Assembly (NCBI GenBank): GCA_017549665.1 | Contig: JAFYUD010000113.1 | Span: forward strand, 1 to 9,849 | DNA: 9,849 nucleotides | Reading direction: 5' to 3' | Source of the DNA: Clostridia bacterium | GTDB lineage: Bacteria > Bacillota_A > Clostridia > Oscillospirales > Acutalibacteraceae | Part shown: positions 1 through 6,656 of the stretch, in pieces | Position numbering within the stretch: the stretch's first letter is position 1 | How the letters are laid out: every line of letters starts with the position of its first letter | Made by a program: the position numbers and the translations under genes | The notes under the pieces: generated by a model | What the model saw: only the letters and a program-made list of their open reading frames with translations | Database searches by the model: none | What the model was told of the DNA's origin: nothing

Positions 1-937
1 CGCCGACCATGAGAACCTTGTCGATTTCACTGATCTTAAGACCTGAATCGCTGATAGCCTGACGAACGGGTCCCATTGTAGCCTCTACGAGGTCAGAGGT
101 AAGCTCGTTGAACTTTGCTCTTGTAAGAGTCATTTCAAGGTGCTTCGGGCCTGTTGCATCAACTGTGATGTACGGAAGGTTGATGTCTGATGTTGTAACA
201 CCTGAAAGCTCGATCTTTGCCTTTTCTGCAGCTTCCTTAAGTCTCTGCATAGCCATCTTGTCAGCACGAAGGTCGATACCGCTTGATGCCTTATACTCGT
301 TTACGATCCAGTCCATAACTCTCTGGTCGAAGTCGTCACCGCCAAGACGGTTGTTACCTGCTGTTGCAAGAACTTCCTGAACACCGTCACCCATTTCGAT
401 GATTGAAACGTCGAATGTGCCGCCGCCAAGGTCATAAACCATAACCTTCTGATCAGTTTCCTTATCGATACCGTAAGCAAGAGCAGCTGCTGTAGGCTCG
501 TTGATAATTCTCTTTACTTCAAGACCTGCAATCTTACCTGCGTCTTTTGTAGCCTGACGCTGTGAGTCTGTGAAATATGCAGGAACAGTGATAACTGCCT
601 CAGTAACTGCGCCGCCGAGATAGCTTTCAGCATCAGCCTTGAGCTTCTGAAGAATCATAGCTGAGATTTCCTGAGGAGTAAACTTTTTATCATCAATTTT
701 AACATGATAATCTGAACCCATCTGACGCTTGATAGAAGCAACAGTGTTGTCGGGGTTTGTGATAGCCTGTCTCTTTGCAACCTGACCGACCATTCTTTCA
801 CCTGTTTTGCCGAATGCAACAACTGAAGGTGTTGTTCTTGCACCTTCTGCGTTAGCGATAACAACAGGCTCTCCGCCTTCAATAACTGCTACGCATGAGT
901 TTGTAGTACCTAAGTCTATACCGATAACTTTTGACAT
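1..937 (-). CDS. dnaK: Molecular chaperone DnaK (Hsp70), N-terminal 312 codons, cut by window edge
   Basis: This is the ATP-dependent Hsp70 chaperone, which binds unfolded protein segments in the cytosol and works with GrpE and DnaJ. Translating from ATG at 937 gives [18 protein letters not shown], with the ATP-binding phosphate-1 motif DLGTTNS at residues 8-14. Further on are [27 protein letters not shown], the second phosphate motif DLGGGTFD and [10 protein letters not shown]. The frame stays open to the window edge and stops just inside the VLMVGG motif. Only most of the nucleotide-binding domain is present; the rest of it and the substrate-binding domain lie outside. The stretch after [10 protein letters not shown] is short, as in Gram-positive DnaK, which lacks about 24 residues found in proteobacterial proteins. 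An AAAGGAGA ribosome binding site lies 9 nt upstream. The gene follows grpE by 46 nt and is probably cotranscribed from the CIRCE-controlled hrcA promoter. The identification is secure. Confidence 0.98.
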   Translation of the reverse strand, partial: MSKVIGIDLGTTNSCVAVIEGGEPVVIANAEGARTTPSVVAFGKTGERMVGQVAKRQAITNPDNTVASIKRQMGSDYHVKIDDKKFTPQEISAMILQKLKADAESYLGGAVTEAVITVPAYFTDSQRQATKDAGKIAGLEVKRIINEPTAAALAYGIDKETDQKVMVYDLGGGTFDVSIIEMGDGVQEVLATAGNNRLGGDDFDQRVMDWIVNEYKASSGIDLRADKMAMQRLKEAAEKAKIELSGVTTSDINLPYITVDATGPKHLEMTLTRAKFNELTSDLVEATMGPVRQAISDSGLKISEIDKVLMVG

Positions 938-983
938 AATTCTGTCTCCTTTAATAATATGAAAATTTAAAAATTATACTTTT

Positions 984-1517
984 TTAGTTTGCAACCTTAA
1001 CTGTTGCAGGACGGATGATCTTATCGCCGATTTTATAACCCTTCATAAAAACGTCAACAATCTCTTCTTCGCCGTAATTGTCGTCATCAACGTGCATAAC
1101 GCCGTTGTGGAAGTTGGGGTCAAACTTGTCACCTACAGCACCGAATTCCTCAACACCGAGGCTTGCAAGAATTTCCATAAACTGCTTTACCGTCATTTCT
1201 ACGCCTTTTCTGTAGCCGTCGAAATCAGCAGCAGAGTTCATTGCTGCTCTTTCAAAATTATCCACAACGGGAAGAATTTTTGAAAGAAGGTCGGTCTTTG
1301 TGTAAGACACTCTTGACTCAATATCCTTCTGTGTACGCTTTCTGAAATTGTCATACTCAGCAAGAGTACGCATATAACGGTCATTGAGAGCTGCATATTC
1401 CTCCTGAAGCTTTATTAATTCTTCAGCTGATTTGTCAGCCTTCTTTGACTTTTTCTCTTTCTTTTCAACAGCATCTTCAGTTACATTCTCAGTAACATTT
1501 TTATCTTTGATTGCCAT
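984..1517 (-). CDS. grpE: Nucleotide exchange factor GrpE
   Basis: GrpE is the cytosolic cofactor that releases ADP from DnaK and so resets the chaperone cycle. The 177-residue product has a Lys/Glu-rich, probably disordered N-terminus (residues 1-32). A long helical dimerisation segment follows, with the signature EYDNFRKRTQKDIE at about 54-67 and LPVVDNFERA at 82-91. The C-terminal beta domain carries KFDPNFHNGVMHVDDD (131-146) and a GYKIGDKIIRPATVKVAN-type end (160-177). Length and motifs fit the family. The ATG at 1517 is preceded by GAGGT, which overlaps the hrcA stop codon, and the two genes are only 9 nt apart. This spacing suggests translational coupling. HrcA acting at the upstream CIRCE would control the gene. 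Confidence 0.97.
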   Translation of the reverse strand: MAIKDKNVTENVTEDAVEKKEKKSKKADKSAEELIKLQEEYAALNDRYMRTLAEYDNFRKRTQKDIESRVSYTKTDLLSKILPVVDNFERAAMNSAADFDGYRKGVEMTVKQFMEILASLGVEEFGAVGDKFDPNFHNGVMHVDDDNYGEEEIVDVFMKGYKIGDKIIRPATVKVAN

Positions 1518-1526
1518 TTTATTACC

Positions 1527-2546
1527 TCACTCATCTATGGTTTCGGAAAGCACGTTTCCGACAGTTTCACTTATAAACATAATAGTCGGTATAATTCTGG
1601 AGTAATCCATTCTGAGAGGTCCGATTATACCCATTGATCCGACTACTTTTCCGCCGACCGAATATTTGGAAGAAATAATACTGGTGTTTTCAAGGGCCCT
1701 GTTCATACTTTCCCTTCCGATAGATACACTCAGATTATCTCTACCTGACCTTAATATCTGATAAAGCCCTGATTTCATTTTCAGAAATTCATAGATATTA
1801 TAAACATCAGCTTCAAGCTCCTTGTAATTAAGAAGATTTGACTGACCTTCGGTTATAACGTTGAATCTTGAAGCTTCATCTGAAAGCTCGTAAAGAGCAA
1901 ACAACAGAGGAATCATCGTGAATGCCTTGTCACCGAGGGACGCTGCCAGAGTCTGAATCTTTGCGATTGTAAGCTCCGACGGACATCTGCCTATGAAATG
2001 TGCTGCGGCTATATTATAAAACAGCTCTGCGACGTTTATGTTAATCTCATTTTCACATCTGCATATACGGCTTTTGATAACACCTGTTGACACAAGAACA
2101 ACTATCATTACTGCTGACGAGCTGATCGGTACAAGCTCAACACGCTTTATTACAGCCTGTGAATCATACGGTGTGGAAGCAACAGAGGCACAGCCTGTAA
2201 TCTCTGAAAGAAGCTTTGCGGCATGACTGATAATCTCTTCAGGCTCTCCTACCGTGCTGTCAAATCTGTTTTCAATCGAAAACCGTTCAGTATCACTGAT
2301 ATCATAGCTCTGCATGAGATTATTGATATAATATCTCAGGCCACGCTGTGACGGGATTCTGCCGGCTGAAGTATGAGGCTGATCAAGATAACCGAGTTCT
2401 GACAACTCAGACATTTCATTTCTGACAGTTGCAGATGAAACAGCAAGATCACCGCAAAGCACTTTTGAACCGACAGGCTCACCTGTCATAATATACTTAT
2501 CAACAACTGATGAAAGTATTTTCTTTTTTCTATCAGAAAGATCCAT
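1527..2546 (-). CDS. hrcA: Heat-inducible transcription repressor HrcA
   Basis: HrcA binds CIRCE operators as a dimer and represses class I heat-shock genes; in Bacillus its activity depends on GroEL. The 339-residue protein is full length. It starts MDLSDRKKKILSSVVDKYI and has a winged-helix DNA-binding domain over about residues 1-75. The recognition helix region is SSATVRNEM (37-45), followed by the family motif LGYLDQPHTSAGRIPS (51-66). The middle and C-terminal parts correspond to the GAF-like and dimerisation regions, including SVSIGRE and GSMGIIGP-type motifs near the end. The ATG at 2546 has GAAGGTGAGG just upstream. A perfect CIRCE lies 19 nt before the start, so HrcA should repress its own operon. 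The gene is first in hrcA-grpE-dnaK. Confidence 0.98.
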   Translation of the reverse strand: MDLSDRKKKILSSVVDKYIMTGEPVGSKVLCGDLAVSSATVRNEMSELSELGYLDQPHTSAGRIPSQRGLRYYINNLMQSYDISDTERFSIENRFDSTVGEPEEIISHAAKLLSEITGCASVASTPYDSQAVIKRVELVPISSSAVMIVVLVSTGVIKSRICRCENEININVAELFYNIAAAHFIGRCPSELTIAKIQTLAASLGDKAFTMIPLLFALYELSDEASRFNVITEGQSNLLNYKELEADVYNIYEFLKMKSGLYQILRSGRDNLSVSIGRESMNRALENTSIISSKYSVGGKVVGSMGIIGPLRMDYSRIIPTIMFISETVGNVLSETIDE

Positions 2547-2565
2547 TTCCTCACCTTCTTCGTGA

Positions 2566-2592
2566 TTAGCACTCTATTATTGTGAGTGCTAA
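2566..2592 (-). promoter_or_regulatory. CIRCE operator (HrcA binding site)
   Basis: This is an exact inverted repeat, TTAGCACTC, a 9-base spacer and GAGTGCTAA, matching the CIRCE consensus at all 18 arm positions. It lies between the predicted transcription start (about 2596) and the hrcA start codon, so it falls in the 5' leader of the hrcA-grpE-dnaK message. HrcA bound here should block transcription until heat or misfolded-protein stress inactivates it. Confidence 0.98.
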
Positions 2593-2602
2593 CTATGTTT
2601 AT

Positions 2603-2631
2603 AATATAATACTATTTTACTCTTTTGTCAA
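2603..2631 (-). promoter_or_regulatory. Sigma-A promoter of the hrcA-grpE-dnaK operon
   Basis: Reading the minus strand, a perfect -35 TTGACA (2631-2626) is separated by 17 bases from a -10 TATATT (2608-2603, five of six matches). The predicted start is near 2596, immediately before CIRCE. This is the classic arrangement of a vegetative promoter repressed by HrcA. Confidence 0.9.
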
Positions 2632-2669
2632 GATAAAATTCGAAAATATTTCAATTTTTTCCGAAAATT

Positions 2670-2696
2670 ACAGCAGTCTCACCCTGAGAGTGCCAA
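2670..2696 (-). promoter_or_regulatory. Degenerate second CIRCE-like site (candidate)
   Basis: Plus-strand bases 2688-2696 read GAGTGCCAA, eight of nine matches to the right CIRCE arm. With the canonical 9-base spacing, the left position (2670-2678) reads ACAGCAGTC, six of nine matches to TTAGCACTC. The site lies upstream of the -35 box, and its centre is about 104 bp from the centre of the perfect CIRCE. It may be a weak auxiliary HrcA site, a decayed operator or chance. Confidence 0.3.
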
Positions 2697-2705
2697 TTCC
2701 TGTGC

Positions 2706-2735
2706 AAAAAAAAATTCCGTATCAGATACGGAATT
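2706..2735 (-). terminator. Intrinsic terminator after the FliB-like gene
   Basis: On the minus strand, AATTCCGTAT and ATACGGAATT form a 10-bp perfect stem with a 3-nt loop. It is followed by a run of nine T (plus-strand A 2706-2714). The stem overlaps the stop codon of the FliB-like gene. It isolates that gene from the downstream heat-shock promoter. Confidence 0.93.
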
Positions 2736-3642
2736 AAAATTGAGATATTATTATGTCTTTATTTTCAGTGCTGTATTCTGTCTGTTTGGACCATCTCCTG
2801 ATATTTTCGAGTCTGTCTGACTTTAACAACTCTCCCTTACTTCCGAGAATATAACAATCACACAGAATCACAAAAGAAACACTGATGCAGCAGAAATAAG
2901 CCAGCGTATTTATATCATAACACATTTCAGGAAGATTTCTGTACAGAATATATGCAAGCAATTTGCTGTAATCCTTATCATAAAGGTTTATTCCGTCAAT
3001 ATCCATATTATCAACATTATCAGACATAGCAGAAACAAATGCTGTCCACTCTTCATTTATAGGTTCTGTTTCAAGAAAACTTTTCACTGTATTCTTCCTG
3101 AATTCATCATTAAATTCAATTTTATGTAAACCACCTGCAACTGATATAATCTTATTCATCTTTTCAATTATATCAGTATCAGAGCATTCAATTATACCGA
3201 GAATATCATTATGAATTTCCGAAGTTTGCATTTTATCATCAGAAACAAACTCCAGCTCATAATTATCATCAAAAAGCATTTCACACACTTTTTCACAGCA
3301 AAGTCCGAGACCTGCCTCCGTAATATCATCTGTTTCATTATAAAATCTCGGATGCTCACTGCATATATCACACAATGCATCCTCACCAAGATTTATATAT
3401 ATGTCACACAGACCATTCTCACAAAGGAACGGACATCTCTCGTTTTCAGAAAGTCTGAAGAATGAGCAATCTTCCTGAGTTTCAATTGACCGTCTGAGTC
3501 TTTCACCAAATTCCCCTGATACATTTTTATACTTTTCAAGCGAAAGTTCATCTATATCTATTTCCCAGCCGATACAGCAGGAATCAGTACATTTATCAGC
3601 CTTACATCTGAATTCATCATAAAAAGAAGGTTTTACAAACAT
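2734..3642 (-). CDS. FliB-like lysine N-methylase family protein (Cys-rich, CxxCxxCC type)
   Basis: The 302-residue protein belongs to the family named for flagellin lysine N-methylase FliB. Salmonella FliB methylates flagellin lysines and has been reported to carry a 4Fe-4S cluster. The Cys pattern is clear: C13-x4-C18-x3-CC(22-23)-IGWEIDID, then CPFLCENGLCDIY (70-82) and CDICSEHPRFYN (91-102), then GLCCEKVC near 113-120. The C-terminus RRWSKQTEYSTENKD resembles the usual family end, so the gene seems complete although shorter than many relatives. I start at ATG 3642 because GGAGG lies 5 nt before it. A TTG start at 3654 would begin inside this ribosome binding site. The gene lies 44 nt after the lipid kinase gene, with a terminator-like hairpin in the gap. 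No flagellar gene is in the window, so the methylated substrate is unknown. Confidence 0.85.
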   Translation of the reverse strand: MFVKPSFYDEFRCKADKCTDSCCIGWEIDIDELSLEKYKNVSGEFGERLRRSIETQEDCSFFRLSENERCPFLCENGLCDIYINLGEDALCDICSEHPRFYNETDDITEAGLGLCCEKVCEMLFDDNYELEFVSDDKMQTSEIHNDILGIIECSDTDIIEKMNKIISVAGGLHKIEFNDEFRKNTVKSFLETEPINEEWTAFVSAMSDNVDNMDIDGINLYDKDYSKLLAYILYRNLPEMCYDINTLAYFCCISVSFVILCDCYILGSKGELLKSDRLENIRRWSKQTEYSTENKDIIISQF

Positions 3643-3647
3643 AATTT

Positions 3648-3652
3648 CCTCC
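3648..3652 (-). promoter_or_regulatory. Ribosome binding site fixing the FliB-like gene start
   Basis: The minus strand reads GGAGG, then AAATT, then ATG (3642-3640). This is a near-ideal Shine-Dalgarno spacing and places the start at 3642 rather than at the in-frame TTG at 3654. The site begins right at the T-run of the upstream hairpin. Confidence 0.85.
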
Positions 3653-3680
3653 AAAAAATCGGGACAGAAGCTCTGCCCCG
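3653..3680 (-). terminator. Intrinsic terminator or attenuator between the lipid kinase and FliB-like genes
   Basis: On the minus strand, CGGGGCAGA and TCTGTCCCG form a 9-bp stem (one G-T wobble) with a 3-nt loop at 3680-3660. ATTTTTT follows. The hairpin starts 6 nt after the kinase stop codon, and its T-run touches the GGAGG of the next gene. It would stop most kinase transcripts; the methylase would then depend on readthrough or on a promoter inside the kinase gene. Confidence 0.85.
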
Positions 3681-3686
3681 AAACAA

Positions 3687-4598
3687 TTATAAGAACATAC
3701 TTTCAGGAGAAACAAGATTTACCGCCTTACGGAAATTTTCAATTTCAATTTTCGTATAAGCACCGCCGTATTCACCGTCAAGTGTCCAGTCAACAGGCAC
3801 TGCTGACGTTATTTTCAGTTTATTTGTCTTAAAGAAAACAAAATCCTTATGAGAATAATCCTGCCTGAGTGCACTGAAAAATACTTCAGCTATTCCTTTT
3901 ACATTTGACTTACGGACAAGTAACACTTCAAATTCGCCGTCATTCATCTTTACATCAAAATTATCCATTTTAAACAGACCGGCAATTTTATTGGTATTTG
4001 CAATTGCACCGAAATAAAAATCATCTTCAACTACACCTTCATCATACTCAACAGTCATATGATAAGCCTTCAGATTTTTGAGAATCGGAACAATATTAAG
4101 TATAAAACCATCTATAACATAGGCTGCATGTCCGAACATATTTTTGAACTTCTGAGAAGTATTATATGAAAAGTCAGTGCCGACACCGAAAGCCGCAATA
4201 TATGTAAAATAACGGTCATTCATTTTACCTACGTCAAATCTGTGAAGCATACCGTCAACAAACATCTGCACAGCAGTTTCCGGATCATTTTTTATACCGA
4301 TTGATGCAGCAAAATCATTGGTTGAACCGCAAGGCAGATACAACACAGGTTTATCCTCACCTGACTGCATCAGACCGTTGACAACCTCATTGTATGTACC
4401 GTCACCACCGCAACAAGCTATTGCATCATATTCAGATGCATACTTGCGTGCAATCTCGATCGCATCACCCTGACAGGTAGTAGTTTTTTCAAAGCAATCA
4501 ATACCGTTCTTTTTAAAAGCACGGACAACATCACCTGTATTTATTCTTTTGCTGTTTTTTCCTGCACGGGGATTTACAATCATCAGTACGTTTTTCAC
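3687..4598 (-). CDS. Diacylglycerol kinase family lipid kinase (YegS/DgkB/BmrU type)
   Basis: These enzymes phosphorylate diacylglycerol or related lipids with ATP at the cytosolic membrane face. In Gram-positive bacteria, DgkB returns diacylglycerol from lipoteichoic acid synthesis to phosphatidic acid. The 303-residue length is typical. Visible motifs are VNPRAGKNSK (8-17), CCGGDGTYNEVVNG (62-75) with the nucleotide-binding GGDGT, LPCGSTNDFA (88-97), MNDGEFEV (218-225) and LDGEYGG (273-279). There is no signal peptide or clear membrane helix, as expected. The start is GTG at 4598, giving an intact first beta strand KNVLMIVNP, with AGG 7 nt upstream. An ATG at codon 6 would cut that strand. 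The exact lipid substrate cannot be told from sequence; DgkB-like is the likeliest. It is probably transcribed from the AT-rich gap upstream. Confidence 0.93.
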   Translation of the reverse strand: MKNVLMIVNPRAGKNSKRINTGDVVRAFKKNGIDCFEKTTTCQGDAIEIARKYASEYDAIACCGGDGTYNEVVNGLMQSGEDKPVLYLPCGSTNDFAASIGIKNDPETAVQMFVDGMLHRFDVGKMNDRYFTYIAAFGVGTDFSYNTSQKFKNMFGHAAYVIDGFILNIVPILKNLKAYHMTVEYDEGVVEDDFYFGAIANTNKIAGLFKMDNFDVKMNDGEFEVLLVRKSNVKGIAEVFFSALRQDYSHKDFVFFKTNKLKITSAVPVDWTLDGEYGGAYTKIEIENFRKAVNLVSPESMFL

Positions 4599-4637
4599 GT
4601 CAGCACCTGGCCTTTAATCAATAATACAGTTTACATA

Positions 4638-4666
4638 ATAATACATAAATATAAAGCAAATATTAA
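4638..4666 (-). promoter_or_regulatory. Weak candidate promoter for the lipid kinase gene
   Basis: The 93-bp AT-rich gap upstream of the kinase holds, on the minus strand, TTAATA (4666-4661, four of six matches), 17 bases, and TATTAT (4643-4638, five of six). A TG directly precedes the -10. In such AT-rich DNA this could be chance. I see no good terminator for the gene at 4692 in this gap, so readthrough from upstream is also possible. Confidence 0.35.
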
Positions 4667-4691
4667 CAAAACAATATATTTACGAAGAATA

Positions 4692-6554
4692 TTAACCTTC
4701 AAACAAAAATCTCAGGAACAGACCGCCCTGCACTGTTCTGTGCTGGAAGCCGACCATTTCCGACGTATCAGTATAGAACCAGTCTGTCATGGGTACTCTT
4801 GTACGCATTGTTGAGTATGCTTTATGAAGAAGATCATTCACAAAGCAGAAATCATCCTTGTTTCCGAAGCATGAAACCCAATGCATCCAGTCAGATTTTG
4901 TATACTTCTCTCTTGAGTCAAGAGGAATGCCGTAAATGAAAGCTTCCTGTTTATATCTGTTCATTTCTGAAGAATAGAACTCATCATCAAACAAACCTGT
5001 ATCCCAGATTTTATCCCATACAGCGTTATATTTAAGGCTGAATGTGCCGGGTCTGTCGTATGCAAGACGATAGCTTCCGTCATCATTCTTTGCACGGGCA
5101 ATAAACGAATCAGCATATTTTCTGACAGTTTTCATCAGGTCTTCAGCTTCGTCTTTTCTTCCGATATTACAAAGAATATCAGAAAATCCTGCCATACCCA
5201 TAATTGCCTTAAGAGAAAGATTACAGTTATGTGAAAGATGACCCGCAAAGTCATCAGTACAAAGCTGATATTCAGGATCTTCACCATATCTTATAAGATA
5301 CTTATTCCAAACCTCAAGAAGGTCAATATTTTCCTTTGCAAAGCTATAATCTTTATCCGCCTTACAGATAGCAGAAACAAGAACGATCATATTTCCGCAC
5401 TCTTCCACAGGCATCTGATATTTAAGCTCATTACGGCCGTAAACCTGACCATTAACAATGGGATAACAGCCTACATCATGAGGAGCGAAGTCAAATTTCC
5501 ACTCTTCAGTTCTTGCATATCTGAAAACAGGACGAAGCATACCCTTAAGAAGCTCAGTATTATAATAAAGATACATAGGTGCACTGGGATAAGTCACGTC
5601 AACCGTAGCCGCACAACCGTTAGAGAAGCACTCTTTTGAAATATAAAGATTATTTCCGTCTTCGTCAACAACAAGCTTATGAGCAGCCATAACCTGTCTG
5701 TATGCAAGCATCAGAAGCTCTGCGTAATTGTCATTACCTACTTCTATAGCTTTATTTTTCATGTCATCTGAAAATTTACAGCAATTGTTATAAAGCAAAT
5801 CATATTCAGCAACAGCTTCCTCCATTGCTTCAATAACAGTTTTTCCGTCTTTTTTCCAATATGCTTTAAGGTGCTTTTCAAAATAAACAATCGAATCGAT
5901 ATCATCATATGCAAAAACAAAAAGTGCTTCATTTTTAAGTTCTGCTTCTGCATATATCCAGTATTTTTCATCAGCCCAGTTGCCTGTTTTTGCCGCAGTA
6001 TCCACTGCAAGATAGAAGTAACCCCAATCAATACGAAGATCATCACCGCATCTCCAGAGAACATTCTGCTCACCGTTACCCATTTTAACAGCTGTACCGA
6101 AATTCACATCAACATTCTCTGACCATGCTCTGCCCTCACCTGCTTTATTAAGCACAAGCTCTTCACTGACAGAAATATTGATTTTTACATCATGCTCCTT
6201 ACCATCAACACTTTCATAAGAAGCCTTCATATATGAAACAGGTCTTGATGCATAATAAAGATCTGTTGCAAGCATAGGTGAAGTAAATACAACTTCAAGA
6301 CTTATTTTATCGTTTGCGAATGTAAGCTTAGTAGACAGAGCATCAAACTCCGCACTTTTCTGCTCAATGGTATCATAATCATAATCTCTGCCGAGAAAAC
6401 GGAATTTTTCCCCGTCAATTATAACATAACCGAGTATATCGTTTGACTTACCTGTCCAGTGAACAGTATGATTTTTATTTACAGAATCCTTGCTCCAGAC
6501 TGAGAAATAAGGATCAACAGTTATCAAAGGTAATGATGGTGCACGCATGTTCAT
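4692..6554 (-). CDS. Glutaminase A (GtaA)-like family protein (DUF5127/DUF4965/DUF1793 architecture)
   Basis: The 620-residue protein has the layout of the family named after fungal glutaminase A. It opens with PLITVDPYFSVWSKD (9-23), followed by a beta-rich N-terminal half (to about 250). A helical DUF4965-type region includes LMLAYRQVMAAHKLV (281-295), TVDVTYPSAPMYLYYN (317-332) and PVEECGNMIVL (382-392). A DUF1793-type C-terminal part has TDDFAGHLSHNCNLSLKA (433-450), SLKYNAVWDK (506-515), YGIPLDSREKYTKSDW (541-556), TDWFYTDTSE (590-599) and FQHRTVQGG (603-611). The fungal enzyme hydrolyses glutamine and is secreted. This protein has no signal peptide and should be cytosolic. Its substrate is not established, and a carbohydrate-related role is possible because the helical half resembles an alpha/alpha-barrel. 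The ATG at 6554 has AGGAGG 9 nt upstream; Met3 is a weaker alternative. The gene appears to be transcribed alone from a strong promoter. Confidence 0.85.
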   Translation of the reverse strand: MNMRAPSLPLITVDPYFSVWSKDSVNKNHTVHWTGKSNDILGYVIIDGEKFRFLGRDYDYDTIEQKSAEFDALSTKLTFANDKISLEVVFTSPMLATDLYYASRPVSYMKASYESVDGKEHDVKINISVSEELVLNKAGEGRAWSENVDVNFGTAVKMGNGEQNVLWRCGDDLRIDWGYFYLAVDTAAKTGNWADEKYWIYAEAELKNEALFVFAYDDIDSIVYFEKHLKAYWKKDGKTVIEAMEEAVAEYDLLYNNCCKFSDDMKNKAIEVGNDNYAELLMLAYRQVMAAHKLVVDEDGNNLYISKECFSNGCAATVDVTYPSAPMYLYYNTELLKGMLRPVFRYARTEEWKFDFAPHDVGCYPIVNGQVYGRNELKYQMPVEECGNMIVLVSAICKADKDYSFAKENIDLLEVWNKYLIRYGEDPEYQLCTDDFAGHLSHNCNLSLKAIMGMAGFSDILCNIGRKDEAEDLMKTVRKYADSFIARAKNDDGSYRLAYDRPGTFSLKYNAVWDKIWDTGLFDDEFYSSEMNRYKQEAFIYGIPLDSREKYTKSDWMHWVSCFGNKDDFCFVNDLLHKAYSTMRTRVPMTDWFYTDTSEMVGFQHRTVQGGLFLRFLFEG

Positions 6555-6582
6555 AAAAAAAGTCCTCCTGCGTTTTTACTCA

Positions 6583-6611
6583 ATTATAGCAAAACAGTAT
6601 GAATTTATCAA
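6583..6611 (-). promoter_or_regulatory. Strong extended -10 promoter of the GtaA-like gene
   Basis: On the minus strand, TTGATA (6611-6606, five of six) is followed by a 17-base spacer ending TGC and then a perfect TATAAT (6588-6583). This makes an extended -10 promoter. The predicted start near 6576 leaves a short leader of about 22 nt containing AGGAGG. No operator or riboswitch is visible in so short a leader. Confidence 0.92.
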
Positions 6612-6616
6612 GTATA

Positions 6617-6648
6617 ATAAACAAAACTGCCCGCAATTTTGCAGGCAG
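6617..6648 (-). terminator. Intrinsic terminator after the zinc-ribbon gene
   Basis: On the minus strand, CTGCCTGC and GCGGGCAG pair as an 8-bp stem with one T-G wobble around the loop AAAATT (6648-6627). TTTTGTTTATT follows. It begins 8 nt after the stop codon of the zinc-ribbon gene and ends a few bases before the next promoter's -35 box. Confidence 0.85.
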
Positions 6649-6656
6649 TAATAAAA

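Noticed and set aside
108..380. Plus-strand reading frame of 90 codons opposite dnaK
   Set aside because: It lies wholly within the conserved dnaK coding sequence on the other strand, has no ribosome binding site and no recognisable motif.
655..882. Minus-strand 75-codon frame inside dnaK
   Set aside because: It is an out-of-frame shadow; the true dnaK frame is open from 937 to the window edge and fully conserved.
938..983. Possible internal promoter between grpE and dnaK
   Set aside because: The 46-bp gap is AT-rich and has a TATAAT-like string, but no matching -35 box at proper spacing in a region also coding for the grpE end. Cotranscription explains expression.
4599..4691. Possible terminator after the GtaA-like gene
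   Set aside because: The gap is very AT-rich, but I found no stem with GC pairs followed by a T-run; only weak AATATT repeats are present.
5238..5639. Plus-strand reading frame of 133 codons inside the GtaA-like gene
   Set aside because: It is antisense to conserved family motifs, with no promoter or ribosome binding site and a composition typical of a reverse-strand shadow.
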